Source: an uncultured Mycoplasma sp.
Lineage (GTDB): Bacteria; Bacillota_I; Bacilli_A; RF39; UBA660
Direction of reading: 5' to 3'
Assembly: GCA_902493595.1 (NCBI GenBank)
Contig: CABUPU010000007.1
Coordinates: 1-64,000 of the forward strand
DNA length: 64,000 nt
Shown here: piece by piece, positions 57,717-64,000 of the stretch
How the letters are laid out: each line of letters starts with the position of its first letter
Numbering within the stretch: position 1 is the first letter of the stretch
The notes under the pieces: generated by a model
What the model was told of the DNA's origin: nothing
The model's input: only the letters and a program-made list of their open reading frames with translations
The model's database searches: none
Made by a program: the position numbers and the translations under genes

Positions 57717-59153
57717 ATGAATAATAAAATGACAGAAAAAATTACGCCAAGAGATGTAGATTATGCACAGTGGTATACTGATGTAGTAAAGATAGCAAGA
57801 TTATGTGATTATACTGATGTAAAAGGTTGTATGATTTATTTACCTAATGGTCAGGCTATTTGGGAAAATATTCAAAATAATATTGATAAAATGTTTAAGG
57901 AAACTGGCGTTCAAAATGTATATCTTCCAATGCTTATTCCAGAAAGTTTACTTCAAAAAGAAAAAGATCATATAGCAGGATTTGCTCCAGAGGTTGCTTG
58001 GGTAACTATGGGTGGAAATGAAGAACTTGAGGAAAGAATGTGTATAAGACCTACAAGTGAAACTCTTTTCTGTAACTATTGGCAAAAAGAAGTTAAATCA
58101 TATAGAGACTTACCTAAAATTTATAATCAATGGTGTTCTGTACTAAGATGGGAAAAAACAACTAGACCATATCTTCGTAGTCGTGAATTTTTATGGCAAG
58201 AAGGTCATACTATTCACTCTACTAGTAAAGAAGCTATGGAAAGAACTTTACAAATGCTTGATGTTTATACAACATTTTGTAAAGATTATCTAGCAATTCC
58301 AATGGTTACTGGTCAAAAGACTCCATCAGAAAAATTTGCTGGTGCCGAAAATACTTATACAATGGAAGCAATGATGCATGATGGTAAAGCTTTACAATCA
58401 GGAACAACACATTATTTTGGACAAGGATTTGCCGAGGCTTTCAATATTAAGTTTTTAAATAAAGAAAATAAACTTGAAACTGTTTATGAAACTTCTTGGG
58501 GAATATCTACTAGACTAATTGGAGCTTTAATTATGGTTCATGGAGATGATAATGGTTTAGTTCTTCCTCCAAAAATTGCTCCAGTTCAAGTTATTATAGT
58601 TCCTATTGCCTCTCATAAGGAAGGTGTTATGGAAATATCTAATGAAATTTATGAAGATTTAAAAGCAAAAGGAATTAGAGTAAAACTTGATGATAGTGAT
58701 AAAACCCCTGGATTTAAATTTAATGAAAGTGAAGTTCAAGGAATTCCACTTCGTATAGAAGTTGGACCAAGAGATTTAGAAAATGGAGAAGTTACTTTAG
58801 CAGTTAGATTTACTCACGAAAAAGAAGTTGTAAAACTAGAAAATATATGTGATGAAGTAACATCTAAGCTTGAGGTAATTCAAAAAGGAATGCTAGAAAA
58901 AGCAACACAGTTTGTAAATAGTCATATTTATGAAGCAAAAACAATGGATGAAATGATTGAAATTGCTGGCACTAAAGAAGGATTTATAAAAGCTGATTGG
59001 TGTGGAGAAGAAGATTGTGAAGATAAAATAAAAGAACTTACTGGTGGTGCAGGAAGTAGATGTATTCCTTTTGAGGATAAACTTCTTACTGGAAAATGTA
59101 TTTGCTGTGGTAAGGATGCTAAACATAATGTAATATGGGGTAAATCATATTAA
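57717..59153 (+). CDS. proS: Prolyl-tRNA synthetase, type 3 (archaeal/eukaryal-like)
   Basis: 478 residues without the editing insertion of the bacterial long form. Class II motifs: QWCSVLRWEKTTRPYLRSRE then FLWQEGHT, and SWGISTRLIGALIMVHGDDN. An anticodon domain and a C-terminal zinc region (CGEEDCEDKI, CICCGKDA, ending GKSY) follow. AGAAAGGAAA precedes the ATG, 14 bases after glyS, so it should follow glyS control through the tRNA-Gly T-box. Confidence 0.95.
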   Translation: MNNKMTEKITPRDVDYAQWYTDVVKIARLCDYTDVKGCMIYLPNGQAIWENIQNNIDKMFKETGVQNVYLPMLIPESLLQKEKDHIAGFAPEVAWVTMGGNEELEERMCIRPTSETLFCNYWQKEVKSYRDLPKIYNQWCSVLRWEKTTRPYLRSREFLWQEGHTIHSTSKEAMERTLQMLDVYTTFCKDYLAIPMVTGQKTPSEKFAGAENTYTMEAMMHDGKALQSGTTHYFGQGFAEAFNIKFLNKENKLETVYETSWGISTRLIGALIMVHGDDNGLVLPPKIAPVQVIIVPIASHKEGVMEISNEIYEDLKAKGIRVKLDDSDKTPGFKFNESEVQGIPLRIEVGPRDLENGEVTLAVRFTHEKEVVKLENICDEVTSKLEVIQKGMLEKATQFVNSHIYEAKTMDEMIEIAGTKEGFIKADWCGEEDCEDKIKELTGGAGSRCIPFEDKLLTGKCICCGKDAKHNVIWGKSY

Positions 59154-59170
59154 AAAATTTTGGAGTTTGA

Positions 59171-59680
59171 ATGTTTAAAAAGAAAATTTACAATTATAAA
59201 TTAAATACTTTAGGAATAGAATATTTTAAAAGAGTAACATTAAGAAGTGGTGAGATAGTGTTTATAAAAACTACAATGAATAAACCTTTTGAAATGATAC
59301 TTGATGATTTTAATGAATTTGGTAAAAAAACTAAAATATATAATGGAAATCAAAAATATTTTATGGATTGGGTAACTGGTAGAATTATTCCAGTTAATTA
59401 TGAAGATGATAAAGTTATATTAGGTCCAAGTATGGTAAGTATTCCTAAAAAAAATTTAACTGTTTGTAATGATGCAATTGCTAGTTCAATTAAAATTATT
59501 TCTTCAGAAGAAGAAACAAATCATTATGATGCTTTAACCGAAGATATTATTATTAATACATTTTTTTGTAAAAGAATAGCGGAAAGGTTAAATATTGAAG
59601 TAATTCCTTCACATCTTGTTGAGGAAGAAAGATATTCTTATGAAAAAATAGTTGGATTAGAAAAAGAAAAGTCAAGATAA
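59171..59680 (+). CDS. Protein of unknown function
   Basis: 169 residues, soluble. Beta-rich first half (FKRVTLRSGEIVFIKTTMNK, WVTGRIIPVNYEDDKVILGP) and an acidic helical second half. No family recognised. TTTTGGAG precedes the ATG, 17 bases after proS, so it probably belongs to the glyS-proS operon. Confidence 0.6.
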   Translation: MFKKKIYNYKLNTLGIEYFKRVTLRSGEIVFIKTTMNKPFEMILDDFNEFGKKTKIYNGNQKYFMDWVTGRIIPVNYEDDKVILGPSMVSIPKKNLTVCNDAIASSIKIISSEEETNHYDALTEDIIINTFFCKRIAERLNIEVIPSHLVEEERYSYEKIVGLEKEKSR

Positions 59681-59685
59681 AATTT

Positions 59686-59727
59686 AAAAATCTATTTTAG
59701 TATTATTGCAAAGTAGATTTTTTTTTA
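59686..59727 (+). terminator. Terminator before sepF
   Basis: AAAAATCTA (59686-59694) pairs perfectly with TAGATTTTT (59714-59722), followed by Ts; it overlaps the sepF promoter. Confidence 0.8.
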
Positions 59728-59734
59728 GTATAAT
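59706..59734 (+). promoter_or_regulatory. Sigma-A promoter of sepF
   Basis: TTGCAA (59706-59711), 17-base spacer, TATAAT (59729-59734), with its -35 inside the loop of the preceding terminator. Confidence 0.75.
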
Positions 59735-59759
59735 TAAAGAGATACTAGGAGGGCTAAAT

Positions 59760-60167
59760 ATGGCTTTTAAATTTAAAAAATTATTTGAAGATAATGATGA
59801 TGAAATGCAAAGTGTTAGTGAAGATGAATTTTATAGTATAAGTAAAGAAGATGCTGTAAAAGAGGCAGATAAAACTGGAAATAAAATGATTCTTTTAGAA
59901 CCACGTGCATATTCTGAATCTCAACAAATTGCTGATCATCTTAAAAATCGTAATTCTGTTGTAGTTAATTTAAAAAGGGTTACTGCACCACAAGCAAAAA
60001 GAATTATTGACTTTTTAAGTGGATGTATTTATGCAATTGGTGGTTCAATGCAAAAAATTGGTGTTGGTATTTATTTATGTACACCTAAAAATGTTAATGT
60101 ACAAGGTAAAATAACTGATGATTCAGAGAAAAAAGAAAAAGAAGATTACGAAGAAATAGATTTATAG
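59760..60167 (+). CDS. sepF: Cell division protein SepF
   Basis: 135 residues: an amphipathic N-terminal helix (MAFKFKKLFED), an acidic linker, then the SepF domain (LLEPRAYSESQQIADHLKNR, FLSGCIYAIGGSMQKIGVGI, YLCTP). It tethers FtsZ to the membrane and shapes the ring. AGGAGGG selects the ATG at 59760. First of sepF-divIVA-cdsA-rseP. Confidence 0.95.
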   Translation: MAFKFKKLFEDNDDEMQSVSEDEFYSISKEDAVKEADKTGNKMILLEPRAYSESQQIADHLKNRNSVVVNLKRVTAPQAKRIIDFLSGCIYAIGGSMQKIGVGIYLCTPKNVNVQGKITDDSEKKEKEDYEEIDL

Positions 60168-60180
60168 AAAGGCATAGTCC

Positions 60181-60606
60181 ATGGTTAAGTTTAGAACAAA
60201 TATCTATGGTTACAATAAAAGTGATGTCGCTAGTTTTGTTAAGGAAGTAGCAAGTGAATATGAAAGTATTTATGAAAAACTTAAAAATGTTACTTTAGAG
60301 GCTGAAAGTTTAAGAAAAGAAAATGAAAAATATAAAAGCCTAGAAAAAACACTTAACGACACTCTTTTGCTTGCTCAAGAAACTAGTGCTAATGCTCAAA
60401 AAGCGGCTTATGCACAAAGTAAATTAATCGTGGAGGATGCTAGAAATAATGCTTCGAAGATTGTGAATAATTCATTAATTAAAGCACAAAATATTGAAAG
60501 AGAAGCAGAAGAGTTACAAAGAAAAGTTATAAGTTATAAAAAAAGATTTATTGCTCTTGTTGAATCACAAGTAGATGAGATGGATAAGTTTGATGAAAGG
60601 CTGTAA
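60181..60606 (+). CDS. divIVA: DivIVA-family protein
   Basis: 141 residues: the N-terminal membrane-binding part FRTNIYGYNKSDVASFVKEV, then a long coiled coil rich in Ala, Glu and Lys. DivIVA marks curved membrane at septa and poles and guides division and forespore events. AAAGGCATAG precedes the ATG. The sepF and divIVA genes are also neighbours in Bacillus. Confidence 0.9.
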   Translation: MVKFRTNIYGYNKSDVASFVKEVASEYESIYEKLKNVTLEAESLRKENEKYKSLEKTLNDTLLLAQETSANAQKAAYAQSKLIVEDARNNASKIVNNSLIKAQNIEREAEELQRKVISYKKRFIALVESQVDEMDKFDERL

Positions 60607-60607
60607 A

Positions 60608-61396
60608 ATGAAGACAAGAATTATTAGTGCGGTAGTGGCAATAGCTATTGCAATTCCATTTATTTTTTTAGGAGGTTACCTATATAAAATTGCCATAGGT
60701 CTTATAGCATTATGGTCGTATAAAGAAATAATTAGTTTAAAAAAAACACATGAAAAATTACCAACTGTACCTATGTTTTTGGGACTTTTAGGGTTACTTT
60801 TGATTGTATTTGCTAACACAACATATTCACTTTATTACACTGGTGTATCATATATTTATTTATCTATATTATGTTTTGGACTTATTATACCAACATTATT
60901 TTATGATAATTATTCAATAAAAGATGCTTTTCATTTAATTGGGTTGCTTCTTTTTATTGGGCTTGGTTTTAATAGTTTAATATTAGTTAGAAATTTAGAT
61001 TTAAAATTATTTTTATATTTAGTTTCAATTCCAGTTATTACTGATTCATTTGCTCTTTTTTCGGGAAAATTTTTTGGTAAAAATAAAATGTGCCCAAATA
61101 TTTCCCCTAAAAAGACTTGGGAAGGATGTTTGGGAGGAAGCCTTTTTGGAACAATAATTCCTTGTATTTTATATTTCACATTGTTTAAAAAAATTAATTT
61201 TATAATTATATTAATTACTTTTATATTAACAATAATGGATCAATTAGGTGATTTAATATTTAGTAAATTAAAAAGAGAAAATAATATTAAAGATTATTCA
61301 AATATAATGCCTGGTCATGGTGGAGCACTTGATAGGCTTGATAGTACTCTTGTTATATTTTTAACATATGTAGTACTTTCATTAATATTATTATAG
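60608..61396 (+). CDS. cdsA: Phosphatidate cytidylyltransferase
   Basis: 262 residues with seven or eight membrane segments and the CdsA signature: MDQLGDLIFSKLKRENNIKD followed by YSNIMPGHGGALDRLDS. It makes CDP-diacylglycerol for phospholipid synthesis. GAAAGGCTGTAA precedes the ATG at 60608, 1 base after divIVA; an ATG at 60575 inside divIVA is less likely. Confidence 0.95.
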   Translation: MKTRIISAVVAIAIAIPFIFLGGYLYKIAIGLIALWSYKEIISLKKTHEKLPTVPMFLGLLGLLLIVFANTTYSLYYTGVSYIYLSILCFGLIIPTLFYDNYSIKDAFHLIGLLLFIGLGFNSLILVRNLDLKLFLYLVSIPVITDSFALFSGKFFGKNKMCPNISPKKTWEGCLGGSLFGTIIPCILYFTLFKKINFIIILITFILTIMDQLGDLIFSKLKRENNIKDYSNIMPGHGGALDRLDSTLVIFLTYVVLSLILL

Positions 61397-61412
61397 AAAG
61401 GAGAAAAAAATT

Positions 61413-62504
61413 ATGCTTCCAAGTATAGGTTTATTTATTATAAAAATTTTATTATTATTATTTATTTTAGGAATAATAATATTAGTTCATGAATTTGGTC
61501 ATTTCATTTGGGCTAAAACATTTGGAGTTCATATTTATGAATTTTCAATAGGAATGGGTCCTTTATTACATACTCATAAAGGAAAAAAAGATGGTATTAA
61601 TTATAATATTAGAGCAATTCCTATAGGGGGATTTGTATCAATGGCTGGTGAAGTTTATGATTCTGGTGAGGTTGATGAGAACAACAAAAAGATAAAAAAA
61701 GACAAATTAATGTGTAATAAAAAATGGTGGCAAAGACTTATCATTTTAGTCGCAGGAGTTGTTAATAACTTTATTTTAGCAATAGTAATATTATTTGTTT
61801 ATACACTTATATGGAGTGGTGGAGCAATTACTCCAAAAGTGTTAGATGTAGTTGCCGATAAACCAGCAGCAGCTGCAGGATTAAAATCAGGTGATGTTAT
61901 AACAAACATTAATGGTTATAATGTGTCATCATGGGATAAAGCACAAATTATTTTATATTATAAAAATACTAATGAATATTATACTTTTGAAGTAAAACAC
62001 ACTGATGGAACTAAAGAGGAAATTAAAATTAAACCAGAGATTATTAAAGATGAAGAAACTGGTGCTGAATCTAAATTATTTGGTATTCAAATTGATGCTG
62101 AGGATACTTCAAATGTATTTAAATCATTTATTTACAGCATCAGAAAATTTAATTCAATTATAAGTTCAATGGTTTATACTATATGGGGATTAATTTCAGG
62201 TAAAATCGGTTTATCTGCTTTATCAGGCCCCGTAGGTATTTACGAAGCAGTAGGTGAAACAATTAATTATGGTATAAAGTATTTCTTATACATATTAGCA
62301 TTCTTATCAATCAATGTTGGATTTATTAATATTTTACCATTCCCAGCATTTGATGGTGGACACGTATTATTTTTAATAATTGAAAAAATCAAAGGTAGTC
62401 CAGTTAATGCTAAAATAGAAAATACTTGTCATTTAATAGGATTTATATTAGTTTTCCTTTTAATGATTGTAGTTACAATAAGCGATATAATTAAGTTATT
62501 TTAA
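61413..62504 (+). CDS. rseP: Site-2 intramembrane protease RseP/RasP
   Basis: 363 residues: zinc motif VHEFGHFIWAK near residue 25, PDZ domain (KPAAAAGLKSGDVITNINGY) in the middle, and the second motif NILPFPAFDGGHVLF near residue 310. It cleaves anti-sigma factors and leftover signal peptides in the membrane. AGAAAGGAG precedes the ATG. Last gene of the sepF operon. Confidence 0.95.
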   Translation: MLPSIGLFIIKILLLLFILGIIILVHEFGHFIWAKTFGVHIYEFSIGMGPLLHTHKGKKDGINYNIRAIPIGGFVSMAGEVYDSGEVDENNKKIKKDKLMCNKKWWQRLIILVAGVVNNFILAIVILFVYTLIWSGGAITPKVLDVVADKPAAAAGLKSGDVITNINGYNVSSWDKAQIILYYKNTNEYYTFEVKHTDGTKEEIKIKPEIIKDEETGAESKLFGIQIDAEDTSNVFKSFIYSIRKFNSIISSMVYTIWGLISGKIGLSALSGPVGIYEAVGETINYGIKYFLYILAFLSINVGFINILPFPAFDGGHVLFLIIEKIKGSPVNAKIENTCHLIGFILVFLLMIVVTISDIIKLF

Positions 62505-62522
62505 CTTAGTTATATTTTTTTT
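62492..62522 (+). terminator. Terminator after rseP
   Basis: TAAGTTA (62492-62498) pairs with TAACTTA (62502-62508), followed by GTTATA and Ts; it overlaps the stop. Confidence 0.7.
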
Positions 62523-62587
62523 ATTTGACACGGACTTTACATTTGATGGCTTTTATGATAGAATATTAGTAGTTGGTGGGGGTTAAT

Positions 62588-63469
62588 ATGAATATTTATG
62601 ATTTAGAAAAAATAAGATTAAATTTATTTCAGGCATCTGATGTTGATGAAAAAAACTTTGAATACTTTTTAAAATATAACAAAATAACTAAAGAGGAATA
62701 TGCATCTTTTTTAGAGGATTACAAAGCCTTTTTAGAAAGATATAAAGTGTTAAATGAAGAACTTTCTTTTAAAGAACCTATTTCAATATATGCCTTATTT
62801 GTTTATATGTATAAAAATGGTTTCTTATCTAAGGATAAATCTATCGAATTTAAAGTCTTTTATAAAAAATATTTAGATATGATAAACTTATATGGAACAA
62901 ATATATTTAGTGGTAAGGGAGTATGTAGACATATAGGTTCTATGCTTACAGATGTTTTAAGAGAAAATGGTATAGAGAGTTATCATTATTGTAATTGGTG
63001 TTCAGTACCTTTATTATATGCACTTGTTCAAAAATACTATAAAGATGTTTATAATTATCAAGGAAAGCTAGATTATGTTATGAACAACTATTTAGTTAGA
63101 TTTTTAAAAGTTAATTATATTTATGCACCACATTTAATTTCCTATGCTAGTTATGATGGTAAAAATTATTTTTTAGATCCAACACAAGAAAGAGTATTAG
63201 ATTCATTTGAATTTGGTATTACTGATGACAAAGGAGTAATGCTTCCTATTTTTAAGGGAAATGGTCGTTATGATTTACTCAAAGATAGAAAAAGAATGTG
63301 TGATTTAATAAATAAGAATAATAACACATTACCTAATGAAGAAGTACAAGATATTTTAAATGAATCAAATGCTAAAATATTATTACATAAAGATATGTAT
63401 GAGGACTTTTATAATGAGAATAAAGCATTTTATGAAGATATGTCTTTAAGAATTACAAAACATAAGTAA
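62588..63469 (+). CDS. Putative transglutaminase/papain-like fold protein
   Basis: 293 residues, soluble. A helical N-terminal region of about 110 residues is followed by a likely catalytic core: Cys in GKGVCRHIGSMLTDVLRENG, His in YAPHLISYASYDG, and Asp in NYFLDPTQERVLD. The order and spacing fit a transglutaminase-like triad. The substrate is unknown and I recognise no named family. GGTGGGGG selects the ATG at 62588. Confidence 0.6.
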   Translation: MNIYDLEKIRLNLFQASDVDEKNFEYFLKYNKITKEEYASFLEDYKAFLERYKVLNEELSFKEPISIYALFVYMYKNGFLSKDKSIEFKVFYKKYLDMINLYGTNIFSGKGVCRHIGSMLTDVLRENGIESYHYCNWCSVPLLYALVQKYYKDVYNYQGKLDYVMNNYLVRFLKVNYIYAPHLISYASYDGKNYFLDPTQERVLDSFEFGITDDKGVMLPIFKGNGRYDLLKDRKRMCDLINKNNNTLPNEEVQDILNESNAKILLHKDMYEDFYNENKAFYEDMSLRITKHK

Positions 63470-63516
63470 TTTACAAAATGGATACTTTTGTGGTACCATT
63501 AATATGGTGATAAAAA

Positions 63517-64000
63517 ATGGAAAATAAAAATAGTAAAAAAGAAATAGTAAAAATGCTTTTAAAAAAAGATATTAATGTAACTGATGAAGAAGATTTAATC
63601 AATATGCTTATTAATGAACCAATTAGTGTTGATACAGATAAAGAAAGTGATTTAAATAGAAGTTTTGGAGACTATTTAGCAGATAAAATAACCGAAATCG
63701 CAGGTAGTTGGCCATTTATAATTGGACTTGTTATATTTCTACTTTTATGGATAATTCTTAATATATTTATCTTAACAAATGCGGATCCATACCCATTTAT
63801 TCTTTTAAATTTACTTTTGTCTTGTATAGCGGCCCTTCAGGCACCAATTATTATGATGAGTCAAAATAGGGAAGCAAAAAAAGATAGACTTCGTAGCTCA
63901 AATGATTATAAAACAGATTTAAAAAGTGAATTAATGCTTGAGGATTTACATAATAAAATGTCTCAAATAATTAAAAATCAAAATAAAATAATTAATATTT
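63517..64000 (+). CDS. DUF1003 membrane protein (3' end outside window)
   Basis: 161 residues are visible, with no stop before the window edge. The DUF1003 core is clear: RSFGDYLADKITEIAGSWPF, two membrane helices (LVIFLLLWIILNIFIL, ILLNLLLSCIAALQ), then APIIMMSQNREAKKDRLRSS. The family role is unknown. GGTGAT precedes the ATG. Its promoter stretch TACCATTAATATGGTGATA repeats that before ppaC (from 23303). Confidence 0.9.
   Translation, partial: MENKNSKKEIVKMLLKKDINVTDEEDLINMLINEPISVDTDKESDLNRSFGDYLADKITEIAGSWPFIIGLVIFLLLWIILNIFILTNADPYPFILLNLLLSCIAALQAPIIMMSQNREAKKDRLRSSNDYKTDLKSELMLEDLHNKMSQIIKNQNKIINI

Noticed and set aside
1..64000. CRISPR arrays or cas genes.
   Set aside because: No regularly spaced repeats with unique spacers and no Cas-like proteins are seen. 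The only tandem array is the coding repeat at 3495-4042.
1..64000. Use of the Mycoplasma genetic code (TGA as Trp), given the low G+C.
   Set aside because: Many genes end in TGA with coupled starts, and tryptophan positions in known proteins use TGG.

Overview
The window is very AT-rich chromosomal DNA, roughly a quarter G+C by eye, with dense coding, AGA/TTA-type codon use, AGGAGG-type ribosome sites and sigma-A promoters of the TTGACA/TATAAT kind. TGA is a stop (for example at 27014-27016 and 31473-31475), so this is not the Mycoplasma code. The gene content is that of a low-GC Gram-positive (Bacillota) with spore genes: a sigF-spoVAC-spoVAD-spoVAE locus and yqfC-yqfD. It also has type-3 ProRS, single-chain GlyRS, a T-box, an L20-type attenuator, SepF/DivIVA and RseP. 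I infer an uncultured, gut-type, reduced-genome Bacillota; a finer placement is not supported.

Layout. 1-414: end of an unknown gene. 573-3342: sporulation locus (SpoIIAA-like STAS protein, SigF, SpoVAC/AD/AE) with spoIIAB missing. 3423-5788: a repeat-rich tail-anchored protein and a convergent UvrX-type polymerase plus YolD pair under a LexA-like site. 5909-12000: lgt-trxB-gltX, an anchored unknown protein, and cysS-yugP. 12099-17675: small unknown, LOG family protein, VanY-like peptidase, tmcAL and miaA (divergent), and a transglutaminase-like protein. 17725-24944: rpsT, RNase J paralogue, queH, uvrB, a Fic-like islet and a CBS/DRTGG pyrophosphatase. 25012-34425: anchored unknown protein, a decayed TnpB, an FtsX-type ABC transporter, a four-gene islet and a two-component system. 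34701-36506: a large surface protein whose 3' end looks like a hypervariable cassette. 36992-44797: rpsB-tsf, membrane and small genes, a PfkB kinase operon, and infC-rpmI-rplT. 44930-45480: two tRNAs among tRNA debris and hairpins. 45627-47583: unknown gene, a candidate small RNA, and a DUF3800/XRE pair. 47866-57702: tex, then the yqfC-yqfD-(vanZ)-ybeY-dgkA-era-yqzL-recO cluster, tdk, and T-box-glyS. 57717-64000: proS, sepF-divIVA-cdsA-rseP, a transglutaminase-like protein and a DUF1003 protein cut by the window end.

Main points for a second look. (1) At least four accessory segments, and perhaps five, are bracketed by exact direct repeats of 17-54 bp. The repeats usually lie in the promoter region of the next resident gene, which suggests one recurrent way of gaining genes. 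(2) The 3' end of the surface-protein gene at 36330-36428 has a base composition and an Asn-derived residue pattern expected of a diversity-generating retroelement target. (3) A compact, strongly promoted, intrinsically terminated RNA at about 46197-46338 matches no family I know. (4) Ribosomal proteins S2 and L20 share the same C-terminal Rho-N/SAP-like tail. (5) sigF has lost spoIIAB, and the STAS phosphorylation site is acidic. (6) The glyS T-box has no room for a normal Stem I. (7) A CutA-isochorismatase chimera and a TnpB relic show past deletions.

How the genes work together: the window mixes core translation genes under RNA attenuators with spore and envelope functions (spoVA, lgt, vanY, cdsA, rseP, divIVA, sepF), and small accessory islets are threaded through the gaps. 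Gene starts given here were picked by ribosome-site spacing and family N-termini, and are often downstream of the longest possible start.
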